Source: Euonymus europaeus (lineage: Eukaryota; Streptophyta; Magnoliopsida; Celastrales; Celastraceae). From it: a stretch of 64,000 bases of DNA. Shown piece by piece: positions 46,180-58,219 of this stretch. The notes under the pieces were generated by a model. It was not told the DNA's origin, did not search any database, and was given only the letters and a program-made list of their open reading frames with translations. The position numbers and the translations under genes were made by a program. Each line of letters starts with the position of its first letter. The first letter of the stretch is position 1. Location: contig OY756969.1 in the NCBI GenBank assembly GCA_963580455.1, positions 9,687,501-9,751,500 of the forward strand, read 5' to 3'.

Positions 46180-47640
46180 TACAATAAAAACATTGCAGGA
46201 AATACATTATATTCTTTAACAAGTTAGTACAGTGTAAGTTACCCTGCATTACACTCATTATGAAATTAAACATAATACGGTGAAGCCTTTGTGAACATTG
46301 ATCATGAAAAATAATTTAATACAGTGCTCCCCTTAATTTATTTTCTTCTTCATTCAATTTATTCATTACATTAATCCATCACAATTAATGCAAGTTTATT
46401 TATTATAATACATTTATTTTATAAAATAACCCACAAACTCAGCTGCTTTCTAGTTCTTTTTTTCTAGACATGTACAACACATTTTGCTGTTCAAGCGACT
46501 CCAAAAAATGCAATATCATCTCCAATAATTATTACATAACAACAACTGTAATATTATTGAAAATATTGCACAAAATAAACAAATACCCACTCACAAAAAG
46601 TCAAGTGAAAGAAACAATAACCCTCCTTTACCATTCTTCCTTAAACGAAATAGTGTATTCAACAACAAGATAAGGAACATAATCAAAATATTCTCAAAAA
46701 AAGAAACTAGAAGAGTATATTATCATAAATATATTTGACTAAACAATCTATTACCTTGTTCACAGACTGCTCTTCTAAAACCAGTCTTCAGAATCTTCCA
46801 CCAAAGGAAGAATCTTGCTTTAGTTGAATTCGATTGCAAGCGAACTACGTGATTTGTACCAAAAAGCTGAAAACTTTTCACAGGATTTGTGAGGAATGCT
46901 CGAAATGGGTATGATCTCAACAAATACCCTGAAATGGGTTGCACCGTGATTCATGCCAAAATTTTGAATTTCGAAAAGTTAAAACAATTTAATACATTTT
47001 TTTCCTTATTAGCTACAATATCTGACACCGCCACATTGGATTGGGCTCTTATGGTGTCCAATACTTGGGCTTTCTAGCAAAACTGAAGTTAAAAATATGG
47101 AACATCGTTCCTGGTTCTCTCTCCACTTTTACCATTATTTTCCGACTTCTCTCTTATTCCCATTTTTCTATTATTTTTCTATATTCTCTCTTTTCCTACA
47201 CATTCTTTCTCCCTTGCACCATCTCTCTCCCTCATCATCTCTTTCTCTCACTTTCTGTTAACAAAACTTCTGTGTCTGACCACCACTTGCCACGCGACTG
47301 GTCTCAAAAGAATCATAAGATGACAAGGAGAAAATCTGACAACTCTCAACATGTTTTGTCCGCCATAGTTGTCGAAATCAAGCTTAAAATATCGTGGCCA
47401 CCGTAAAGAAAATTTCTAGATCTGACAAACACTTACAACAGATCGATGCATTACCACCACCATTGAGTTGAATTTGATTGAGAAGTGGGTTATATATATG
47501 TTTTGAATGTATTGTCATTTGGTTGTAAACATGGTAACAATTATGTTTTGAATGGGTTTACTTTTGGTTTTGAATAGTGTAATATTGACAGATTTAACTT
47601 TAGATAAGATATCTAAGTCTACAATTTTGGTTTTTTGAGA
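46180..47640. other. upstream flank of the ULP1-like gene and unassigned DNA
   Basis: AT-rich. GACACCGCCACATTGGATTG near 47026-47045 is a candidate for the outer terminal repeat of a Mutator-like element. 47105-47260 is CT-rich. No protein family was recognised. Confidence 0.35.
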
Positions 47641-48960
47641 AATTGATAGGTTAAAGTTCAAAATTGGTCAGAGATTCCTTAATAAAATATGTTTATGATG
47701 ATTAAATGTAGCTACTTACAAGTTTCAGCTCATTTAGAGTTTGTTTGACCACAAAGATTTATATTCTAAACAAAAAATTTCAGTTATTCCAACACACAAC
47801 ATATTATACTGGAACACAAAGTTTCTATTCTACTCTAACACAGTTTTTATTACTCGAGCAAAAAGTTTCAATTGATCGATTTAAATTCAAAATTTGCCAA
47901 AGTTTCAATCATAAAATATGTTTATAATGATTAAATGTAGCTACCTATAAAGTTTCAGCTCATTCAGATCGATCACGCGATTGAAATGAGGGTGTTAACT
48001 TTGGACGATATACCTAATTGTACAATTTAGGTTTGTCTAAAAATTGACAGATTGAAGTTCAAAATTGGTCAAAGGTTCATTCATAAAATATGTTAACAAT
48101 GATTAAATGTAACTATCTGCCAAATTTCAGCTTATTCAGAGTTTGATTAGTCATATAGATTCATACTCTATAATAAAATATCAGTTACTTTAACACACAA
48201 CTTTTTATACTCGAGCACAAAGTTTCTTTTACTCGAACATAAAGTTTCAATTGATTGATTAAACTTCAAAATTGGCGACATGGTATTTCATTAAATATGT
48301 TTATAATGATCAAATGTAGCTACCTACCGAGTTTCAGCTCATTCGGTGTTTGTTTGATCGATCACGTTTTCAAAATGAGGAATTTAACCTTGAATGAGAT
48401 ACCTAAGTGTACAATTTAGATTTTTCATAAAATTGTCTGATTTAAGTTCAAAATTAGTCTAAGGTTCCTCATAGAAAATGTTTATAATGATTAAATGTAG
48501 CTACCTGCTTAGTTTGAGATCATTTTATCATAAAGATTCAAACTCTAAGATAAAATTTTAGTTACTCTAACACACAATTTATTCTACTCGAACACAAAGT
48601 TTCTAATTCTACTATAACACAAATTTGCTATTACACAAACATAAAGTTTCAATTGATCGATTAAAGGTTCCTTCATAAAATATGTTATAATGATTAAATG
48701 TAGCTATCTGCCAAATTTTAGCTCATTCGGAGTTCGATTGATCATAAAGATTCATACTCTAACATTAAATTTCAATTACTCTAACACAACTTATTCTACT
48801 CAAACTCGAAGTTTATATTCTACTCTAACACAAAGTTTATATTACTTGAACATAAAATTTCAATTGATCGATTAAAGTTCAAAATTGACAAAAGGTTCCT
48901 TCGTTAAATATGTTTATAAGGATTAAATGTAACATGCCAAATTTAGCTCATTTTGTTTGA
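47640..48960. repeat. degenerate tandem array, seven ~170-230-bp units
   Basis: AAATATGTTTATAATGATTA plus AATGTAGCTAC recurs at about 47685, 47914, 48086, 48293, 48475, 48678 and 48906. Spacings are 229, 172, 207, 182, 203 and 228 bp. Between them TTTCAGCTCATTC and CTAACACAAAGTTTCTA and TTTCAATTGATCGATTAAA recur in fixed order, with some blocks missing in short units. Confidence 0.85.
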
Positions 48961-49890
48961 ACAGATTATCATTTGGTTGTGAATAGGGTAACATTTTTTG
49001 TTTTGAACAGGTTATCATTTGATTGAGAAATGAGTTATGTTTATGTTTAGAAAATATTTTCATTTGGTTGTGAATATGGTAACATTTTCATTTTGAATAG
49101 GTTACATTTGGTTTTGACATGGTAATATTGTTAATTTATAAACTAACTATCAATATTTTTTGCAATTTCTTAGTGCAATTATTTATAAAAAGATCTTGAT
49201 GATTGCAAAATTAATAAAATAAGTACCCCAATAATTATAAAATTTAAATAAATATACTAAAATAATTATACAATTTAAATAAATGTGACAAAATAATTAT
49301 GAATGCAAGTTAGATAAATATACCCATGTAATTATAAAATTAAAATAAATGTACCGAAATAATTATACACATAATTGTCATATGTTTCATCCGATACGTA
49401 CTTCTACTTATTATGGTTTTTAACACATGTCAAAATTTCATCGATAAAATTTATTTTATTAGTTTTTCTATTGTAGGCCTAAAAGCCATGAGATCACTAA
49501 TTGATTTTATTAATTTTTTATATTGTGGGATCAACATCCTCACATACAACTACCAGTTAGAACATTTAAAATAGTGTAAATATATATTTTTTAATATTAC
49601 ACGGCATCATGCCTTCAGGGCATCATAGAATTCTCCTAGATGGAGGGATTAATAAATAATTTTGATATTTATCCACGATTTCCACAATAAAGCTCTCATA
49701 ATAATTCTCATACAGTAATCAATGATTAAGGATCTTACATATAAGTATCAATATATTGTTATCGTAAAAATATTTATGTCAATTGGGTTTTAATTGAGCT
49801 TAATCGAAATATTAATACATCAAGCCCAAGATTGCTAATATGGGTTATAAAATTAATTGGACAAAACCAAGTGACGCCTGAAGAACTAGA
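48960..49890. other. AT-rich unassigned DNA, possible start of the gypsy B LTR
   Basis: It contains a small repeat (listed separately) and, from about 49600, sequence that may already be the 5' LTR of gypsy remnant B. The LTR start was not identified. Confidence 0.35.
49225..49378. repeat. ~33-bp AT-rich tandem repeat, about 4-5 units
   Basis: AATAATTATA(A/C)AATTTAAATA followed by AATRTAC-like sequence recurs at about 49229, 49262, 49298, 49337 and 49368. Confidence 0.65.
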
Positions 49891-49946
49891 AAGCACAGTA
49901 CATGTTTAAAGGAAAGCGGTTATAGGCAGTTTTACATTTTTTGCAA

Positions 49947-49954
49947 TATAAATA
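49947..49954 (+). promoter_or_regulatory. TATA box in the gypsy B LTR
   Basis: TATAAATA in the context GCAATATAAATAGAAGGG, about 400 bp upstream of the LTR end. Such a site would start element transcription. Confidence 0.55.
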
Positions 49955-50349
49955 GAAGGGACTAGGCAATAAAGAAGAGGCCCTCAATCAGATCATTTTA
50001 CACATTTTTTATTATCAATGCCTTTCTCTATATCTTAGAAGTAGTTCGGAGGAAGAAACATCTTTGTATCAATCAATCGATTTATTCAAAGTAAGTCTTA
50101 TTTACTTTAAGATCATTCGTTTTCATTTATTGTTTCCTTTAGGTTGCTTTCTAGTGTAAAGTAATGTTAATCGTAGCATTTAATGTTACATTTTGTTCCC
50201 AAAGTCTTCTTTATTGAATGATGGTTTGAATCCACAAATCCTCTTGATCATCCTTCTTCATTGATTAATACGCATCAAGTATATGTAAAACTCATTCATT
50301 AACTACATATTTGATTTATCTTATCGATTGAAATCTGTAATGAACAAAT

Positions 50350-50366
50350 TGGTGACCACAGTAGGA
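50350..50366 (+). promoter_or_regulatory. primer-binding-site-like sequence of gypsy B
   Basis: TGGTGACCACAGTAGGAGG follows the LTR end AATGAACA (50346) by 3 bp. It resembles the TGGCGCCCACCGTGGGG-type site of plant Tat elements with several changes. Confidence 0.55.
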
Positions 50367-50373
50367 GGGCAAA

Positions 50374-52570
50374 ATGTCAGAATGAAGCTTTGGAAAGACT
50401 TCTCCTGCACATTTCAATGGCAATGCCGTTATAGAAATGGACTTAGATGAAAGCAAGCCTTTAGGGGCCACAAATGAGGAGCGTAAATCTTCTCATTTCG
50501 ATGACAACCCTCAATTTGAGTTGTTCAAACTACTCGACAGGGGTTTCTTTGACACCAGAGAGGTTGTTCAGAATTATTTCCAATACCATGACATGAAAGA
50601 GTCAAACAGCGCTTGAATTAGAGAAAACCTGACTATCGAAATAGTCCATGTAATCAAAAGCCAAAAACAGACCTCTAACAGGTGTTTTGTTTGGTAAATC
50701 AAGTAGGCACATTGATCAACGAAAGATCTCATATCGAAGCTGATCGTGTTATCAATGATATGAATCATGTTTTAGGGGAAGTAGCCACACCATTGGCCAA
50801 ACAAACTGCCAAGGAAGTTTCTATACACCTTGAACACAATTGATAAGAAGAACTTGTCGAATGAGCAATTGATCGATGAGCTTAGGCATCTAATGACCCC
50901 ACTGGGTCAAAATACGTTCCCAACATATGTTACATTTAGGAATGAAGATCCTGGAGGTCAGGAAATGAATAATCGACATTAGGTTATGCATCAGTTAACC
51001 TGTATGATCAGAGTGCTTGTCCATATAACAGTAGGGCTCCTATCGAGCACCCTAATGCATGCCTTTGACAAACCCAACCACTCAGTTCGCTAGTTATGGC
51101 AATGCATGGGGAGGATTCAATCTGCATTTACCTGGTACATTAATGTGCCTGCAAATTCTATTTTTCTGAGATGATATGCAAAGTCCATTCCAAGCCCATT
51201 TTTTGTAAACTAACCTAGGTATACCAATGGCCAATTAATCTCGGGTGAGTCAAAGAGTCGATGAAATGGTCAAACAGTTTATTGCTCGATTAAAAAAGCC
51301 ACTTTAAGATGCAAGACTCACCTTCTTGAGGTTGAGTTTGTCAAATTAGCCCAAGATGATTTAGATTTCAAACTTAATTAGGAAGAAATTCGAAGGGATG
51401 GCTTCTAACGATCTATTCGAGTTGTCAGAAAGGGCCTCCGGATATCAGTTCATGATCGAGGAAGAAGCCCAGAGGAAGCTTCATACTTATGACACATATT
51501 GCCAGGAATTATATGACTATGAGGTCGGTTTGGCTGAATATGTCAAAGGACAATCCATTACCCGCCAACCTTTAACTAAGAAATATGTTGTAGCACCTAC
51601 GAACCTTAAAGGAGAAAATAGGAAATATACATTCGATACTAAAGCCGATAAATTTTTTGATTGGCTTCATATTAATAAAAAGATCAAAACTAGAGGAAAA
51701 CATATATTAATAAAAGGAAAGGAATTTTGTAAATGGCATGGCACGTTTGTGCACTCCACAAAAGAATTAAGTGGTATTTAAAAATGTGATTCAAGATAAA
51801 TCTGGTGAATTAAAATTCACTAATGAAGAGCAAATGGGGATTGATAAGGATCCTTTTCCAAAGGACTTTTTAGTTCATATGATTGACATGACTGATATTG
51901 ATCCTTATTATGCAGATTACGGAATATGGAAACATCATCGTAGCAAACAAGTTTTTTGATGAGTTGGTGGCCACTAATAGGCTGTATTGCTCAATAGTAC
52001 CACAAGAGTCTTACCAGAACAAGTGCAAATGGCATTACACTGATCGACATACCACTAATATGTGTATGAATTTCAAGAAACACATCACCACACTAGTGAG
52101 CCATGGAGAGTTAGTCTTGGCCCTTGAACAAAAACATTCTTTAGGAATTAAGGAAGTTGTACGTCTTAAAAATCATGTTAATTTCAAGAGGGATTTGTGA
52201 GCCCTTTTTTTTAAAAAAAGGTGAAATATCAGATAAAGAAATTCAGGACAAGGTTGTAGAAACTTTGACTGAGTGAGCGCCAGAATTTGTCCTTAATGTT
52301 ATCCAATCCTGGAAGCTGAGATTGATAAGATTTCTAGAAAATAAAGACCGCACCTGATGAAGGTCCTTCCTTCTCAACCAAGGGATTGGGTGAATTTGCA
52401 GCGCCCAAACAAAGGACAAGAAAGCGCACCTAGATGGACTTGATTTTCCAAATACTAGAGAAGGAGGACCATGTGCAAAAGGCCAAAGCCCAGCTCAAAG
52501 CAGGGCCAAGTAAGGTTGAGTAAGCCCTATTGACATCTTCAAAGAATATGAAGATGATAATTTAAAAGGA
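50374..52570 (+). pseudogene. gag region of gypsy remnant B with two CKWH knuckles
   Basis: ATG 50374 is followed within a few codons by a TGA. Recognisable parts: ERASGYQFMIEEEAQRK and KYTFDTKADKFFDWL (51420-51670), KGKEFCKWHGTFVHSTKE (about 51714-51767), then in another frame FKNVIQDKSGELKFTNEEQ and MGIDKDPFPKDF (51775-51875), and CKWHYTDRHTTNMCMNFKKH (about 52024-52083) with ITTLVSHGELVLAL. The C-K-W-H...H-T-x-x-C zinc knuckle and the D-P-F-P motif are characteristic of plant Tat-lineage gag. Normally one knuckle is present; here there are two. Stops and frame changes make it inactive. Confidence 0.8.
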
Positions 52571-52578
52571 GTCCCAAA

Positions 52579-54973
52579 TAGAGATGGCAAATGTGTCCGT
52601 ATCCGTGGATTTCCGATCCGATCCGATCCGGTCAAACAGTAGAAAAATCCGTTGACTGGATAATGGATATGGATATGGATAAAATCCGAATTTTTTGAAT
52701 GGATATGGATAGGATATGGATTCAGGCATATCCAATCCGAAATCCGTATCCGATCCGACCCGAACGTGCGGATATCCGATCCGATCCGATTATATCCGAT
52801 CCGATTCTACCCGACATACACAAACACACATATATATAGTTAATATGCAATTATATAATTAACAATTAATAGCATTAATATATTTACATACATTATAATT
52901 GTCAACATATGTTTTTTTTTTTATAATATGAATTAATTGTAATTTTTAATAACACTATGCAATGTGATATACTGATATGTTATCGTACTACTAATTCAAA
53001 TATTCAATTTAGTAATATTTGTAAAACTCTAACTAGTAAAGTTAGTAATTAATACTAAAAAGTAAAAACACAATAATGTAAACCCCAACATTGTAATTTG
53101 AAAAACCTAAACCTAACAATAACATTAAAAACTACAAATCTAGTCGTAATTGTAATTTGTAAACTCTAACGCAACATGCTAACACTGCAAACCCTAACCC
53201 CTCAACACCGTAAACTCTAACCTATAACACCACAAACCCTAAGTCCCTAACTCTAACCTAACACCACAAATTATAATCCCTAATATTGTAAACTTTAATT
53301 CTAACAGTGAAAATCCTAATCAGACATCACAAACCCCAACCCTGGCACTGTAAAGTGTAAACCTTGATCTAACACCACAAATTCTAATCTATAATACTGT
53401 AAATTTTAAGTAAAACACTCACAACACTAATCAAACACCATAAATCGTAACCCTAAGTCCCTAACACTATCAAGTATAAAAACCTAACCATGTAAAAGCC
53501 CAAACTTTCGTGATAATATAAGTTATATCTTTAAACCATAAACCCATGTGATATAATTAACCCTAAACACTAATACACTATGTTATATAACATAGCTCAT
53601 GATAATTACGGAATTACAATTTAACTTGTTATTACTAAACTATAACATATGTAGTTAGGGACTTAAGGCCTTAGAGTTACATCTAACTTTAAATTATTAA
53701 ACTATAACATAAGTGTCAATTATTATACTATACAGTATACATATGTACTAAAATTTATATGTTATAAATTATAATTAAGACTTACCTTATAATATATAAT
53801 AATTTATGATGTAAAGAATTATAGATGTACTAAAAGTCTAAAATTTATCATGGGCAGATGTACTAAAATGTATCACGTTATTACAGATGTACTAAAATGG
53901 ATCCTAGCTCCTAGTCATTGATATACGCTCTAGTATTGATTTCTTGAATCATGTTATTATTTAATTTGTTAGTGTCATATTCTTCGTACCTTGCTGGTTC
54001 TTTTGTTGTCATATAAAAAAAAGACTTACATAGTTACATATATGATACTTTTTTGAATAAATAATAATTTATGATATATCCATAATTTATATTTTATTAC
54101 AATTTACATTATTAGCTTATTGCATAATATATTAGTATACAAAGTCAAACAGTATACAAAGCCAAACGGGGAAAGTGAAACCCCAAGTAACCTAGTTTAT
54201 GACTTTATGTTCTTCATTTCATTTCTCAGTCGCATTCATCTCGACACACATATATAATATAGTTCAAATACAATTATGTAATTGACAATTAATGTCATTA
54301 ATATATTTATATACACATTATAATTGTCAATGTAGATATATATTTTTTTGTAATATGAATTAATTATAATTTGTAATAACACTATATAATGAGATATTAT
54401 CTCATATTACTAATGCAAATATTCAATTGACTAATATTTTTAAAACTCTAATTAGTAAAGTTAGTACTAAATACTAAAAACATAATAATGTAAACCCTAA
54501 ACCTAATAATAACATTATAAATTAACATGTGAGAAATGATAGCATTATCATCAACTTTTATGAAGATGAGGTCTACCAAACTTCATTGAAAATGTTATTC
54601 ATTTTAAATTTGTCAGTTGATGTAAACATTTTGATTGTGACGTTTTATGAACTTTACACTTTGATTTTAGAAAACTTTTTTATGTTGCTAGATGATTTTT
54701 GATATTATTTATATTTTACGCGTTGGTTTATATTCCTAAATTCATGAATCATGAAGTTCTAATTGGTGTAATAGGCTAGCAAAATATGTGTCGGCGTGTT
54801 ATATGGATAAATCCGATATCCATGGAGAATATCCGAAATCCGATGGATAGGATATGGATTTCGATTTTTTTTATCCGTAGTATATGGATATGGATATGGA
54901 TACATTATTTTTATTTAGGATCGGATATGGATTTTGAGAAATCCGATCCAAATCCGATCCGATGCCATCCCTA
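52579..54973 (+). mobile_element. hAT transposon, non-autonomous, with perfect 8-bp duplication
   Basis: A 2395-bp element. The left end is TAGAGATGGCAAATG and the right end on the minus strand is TAGGGATGGCATCGG. The 8-bp target duplication GTCCCAAA is at 52571-52578 and 54974-54981, the length diagnostic of hAT. Both subterminal regions are rich in ATCCGATCCG/GGATATGGAT words. The inside holds a telomere-like array (53150-53500) and AT-rich DNA; no transposase or BED finger was seen, so it needs a partner to move. The target is the gag end of gypsy remnant B. Confidence 0.95.
53150..53500 (+). repeat. telomere-like degenerate minisatellite (hAT internal)
   Basis: CTAACACCACAAACCCTAA-like units of about 25-35 bp. 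It is the inverse of the array at 19680-20080 in the second hAT copy. Confidence 0.75.
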
Positions 54974-55000
54974 GTCCCAAACCTGTGGGAAGACATTGAA

Positions 55001-57703
55001 TGTAAGACCCCGAGTCCGTAAATAGCTCACGTGATAGGAAAAGGTGACGTAGGTGTGGTAATTAATGTGACTTTTGTTTGAGAAATGTTATGTATTAAAT
55101 ATGATTTAAATATAATGGACATAAGAATGATTTAACTATTATGGACATATAAACTATGGGAATTGCAATTGGAATGAATATATTTAGAACTTTGGGAATT
55201 TAATTTTAAATTGTTAAATTAATGGCAGTTTTTTAAGAGTAGTGTTAAATAGCTCAAGTTTTGTAACCCAACAATTAACCCAAGTGTACATGACATGCTT
55301 TGTAAGTAAATGATATGAAAAATTAAAATTTTAAAAAATAAAATATCTCATTTGAAAAATTCACAGCACATATTTTTATTTTTATTTTCTTATACAAAAT
55401 TTTGAAACACTTTATCTCTTAAAATACATATTAGATTTCGAAAAAAATTACGTATCCATAATCAGCAAGTAAAGATCTATCCAACAAGATCTATCATCGA
55501 TAGATTTTAACCACTCATTCTCAATTACATTGTTTTTAATTACATTATTTTTAATTACATTGTTTTTTTTGTACTAATATGTGGATTACGTAGTTTCTAG
55601 TGTTTATTTATGGGTATCGATATGAGCTCGTATATCGGATTTTCATACTGTAACCTAAACAATAAGTGTTAAACCGTAAGAGGAATGAATTCGATAAACC
55701 CTAACGGGATCGTGTATCGAATTTTCATTATGTAACCCAAACAGTAAGTGTTATAAACCCCAAGGGGAACAGATTCGCTAAACCCTAACGGGCTCATGTA
55801 TCGAATTTCAATTTTGTAACCTAAAAGACTCATATTCACTAAACCTCGATGAATTCACTACAAAATCCTAAATGTCTCAAGTGCTAAACCTTAGGGTCCT
55901 AGCTATTATACTCTGACGGGTTCATATACTCAACGTAATTTCAATAAAAATGCAAAAAAATAATGAATATATATTATACTATCATAATATAATAAAATTT
56001 CAGCTCGAATAAACACTTTAAACATAATATATATGAATTACATTATTTTTAAAAATAATGTAATTGAAAAAATGCAATAAAAACTATAGACAATGAGTCT
56101 TATTAGAAAGAGTTTTACACGCTGAGTTCGAATATCTTTTTTTTTTGAAATCTAACATGAATTTTGAGAGATAAAAAGTTTTAAAGTTTCTTTGATGGAA
56201 AAAATAAATAAAAACTGATTTTTAAAAAAGTCCAACATGGCACATCAACATGGAGTGCCATGTAGACTTGGGTTGAGTTGGGCTAATAAAAGTTGGGTTT
56301 CATAATATTTTTGGTTTTGTAAATAGGGTTGGGGGTTAATTCGGAATAAGTAGGGGGAATTAGGGGTAAAAGAGTAAAATAGTTAGATAACTAAATAAAT
56401 ATAAAGTGCACAAAAATCGAGGAAAAAAAAAGAAAACCCTAAAATGTGAGGAAGAAGAAGCGGACGACGATGGAAAGCAAAACGATGATTAGGGAGGTTG
56501 AAGTCGATGGTTTTGACATCACGGTGAAGAGCTCAGCGAGAGGAGTTTAGCCATACCAATTTTGGATGAAACATAGGAAGGACCATCGTGTAACGGAAAG
56601 AGATAGACGAACGGACGGGCCTTCTTTCTCCTCCGCGATTTGCCTCACTCTGGCCACTATTTAGGTATCTAAAGTTGCCTTTGTGATTGCTGAACTAGCC
56701 ACTGCCTAAAACACCCGGCTGTGGGCTCCATTGCCTCTTCGTCAGTGGTGACCCAAAACTTATGTCAAGCAAGTTGCCCTCGTGAATGAGAAAGAAGATT
56801 GCAACCAAGAAGATCCGACCCGATTGGACTGGTACTCATAGCCATACGTTAGGGAATGTCTTATAGCCTTGGTCGAGATTCCACATTGTGTTCATGCACC
56901 CTACAGGGGTCCGAGGCAAGGTTCCAGGCTTTTGATGGTTTTTCAGATATCCGTTGACTGATGCCGAGATATTATATGGTGCGACCATTGAATTCAATTG
57001 TGTTGTGAACATTTAGATGTCATATTGCTGCATATGTGCTTATTTCACTTCCGATCTTTATATTGTTTATTACTCTTCTATTTTCCCTATTGAGCCTTCT
57101 GCTCAGCCTAGTTCCTTACCTATGTTCTTCAAGTGAGATTGGTACTCATAGCCAGATTGCATATCAATAGGAGGCGGCATGACATGGGTGGCCACCCTGG
57201 GAGCACTAGTATTTTGTAGTCATTTTGTTGCTTATTGTTACTTGTTTACTGGTACAATTAGTATTAGGATTTATGATGATTATGTATCTACATGGTACTA
57301 ATGTTGGATGGTCGGAAGCTTGTGTCGTGTGATCGGACTCCTGTACTAGGATGATGGACCATAGCTATGGATGTTAGACTATATAAGTCTATTTTTGACG
57401 ATGTTTTATAGATGATACTTTGCATATGAATTGCATGTGGATAGGAGTCCTAAGTTGCTGGCTAGAGTGTGGATATCGATACATGGCCAAAGGCCCTGCA
57501 GGGATGCGAAATTGTAATTTAATTGATTGTATTATGTGTTTATTGTCTCCAGGTTGGCAATCTTTCATTTATGAGGAGGTGCTGTCGTATTTTTGTTAGA
57601 AATCCTTGGTTAGGATGACGCGTGAGAATGTCTTTTTAGATAGGTGTATGCGTCATCATAGCGCACTCGGCTTATGGTGTGATTTTTTAGTCGGGGCATT
57701 ACA
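55001..57703 (+). mobile_element. solo LTR, Tekay/Del-like, without matching target duplication
   Basis: A 2703-bp segment starts TGTAAGACCCCGAGTCC and ends GTCGGGGCATTACA. The module at 57080-57136 (TATTGAGCCTTCTGCTCAGCC, then pyrimidines, then CAAGTGAG) and GGAGGTGCTGTCGTAT near 57570 match the other LTRs. The 5-bp flanks are TTGAA and ATAGT, which do not match, unlike nearly all other insertions here. The mid-part (55620-55960) has four repeats of TAAACCCTAACGGG/ATATCGAATTTTCAT-like blocks. Confidence 0.7.
55612..55945 (+). repeat. ~110-bp degenerate repeats inside the LTR
   Basis: TCGTATATCGGATTTTCATA / TCGTGTATCGAATTTTCATT / TCATGTATCGAATTTCAATT occur near 55629, 55711 and 55795, each followed by TGTAACC(T/C)AAA and AAACCCTAACGGG-type words. 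Confidence 0.65.
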
Positions 57704-58219
57704 ATAGTACTCGATCAAGTCCTCTAGCTAGCCTAATTGGCCAAGAGTTAGCTCTAGAATGCGAAATACCAAAAATGTATGATCTATATTCAAACTCCAT
57801 CAAAGTATGTTTTTCAAATGAAGAGGATTGGAGATTACCATTTGTAAAATATTGATGGATCCCCCTCGACAAACAAATTTGATTAGTCAAATTTAGATCA
57901 CAAAAAAATGTTTTGATCGAGGATGAGCTCAACAAAAAACTTGGGATGGACCTTTGTTCAGATGCCTCAATGTCGATGAGGCTTTGAAGGCTTTAGATGA
58001 GGTAAATGATGGAGTTTGTGGTGCCCACCAGATAGGGCAAAAAATGACTTGGGTATTAATACGCCATGGTTTCTTTTGACCCACTATGTGGAATGATGCT
58101 GTAGAGTACGCTCAAGGATGCAAGAAATGCCAAAATTTAGGTGTGCTACCAAAAGTTCCAACATCAAAGTTGCGCATAATAATCAAATCTTTGCCATTTT
58201 GTGGATGGGCCATGGATAT
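57704..58219 (+). pseudogene. gypsy B integrase zinc-finger region
   Basis: In one frame VDEALKALDEVNDGVCGAH, then GFFWPTMWNDAVEYAQGCK and KCQNLGVLPKVP form the H-H-C-C integrase zinc finger of plant Tat/Athila gypsy elements (H..., CKKCQ). It ends LPFCGWAMDI, the start of the catalytic core with its first Asp. Upstream (57704-57950) is badly decayed. The solo LTR inserted within MDI-IG. Confidence 0.8.

Noticed and set aside
20774..47045. Firm terminal inverted repeats for the FAR1-ULP1 element
   Set aside because: The two candidate ends share only about 14 of 19 bases and I found no 9-bp duplication, so they are kept as a hypothesis, not a feature.
47640..48960. CRISPR-like or phage-like repeat array
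   Set aside because: Units are long, degenerate and variable in length with no unique spacers, and the context is a plant nuclear genome.
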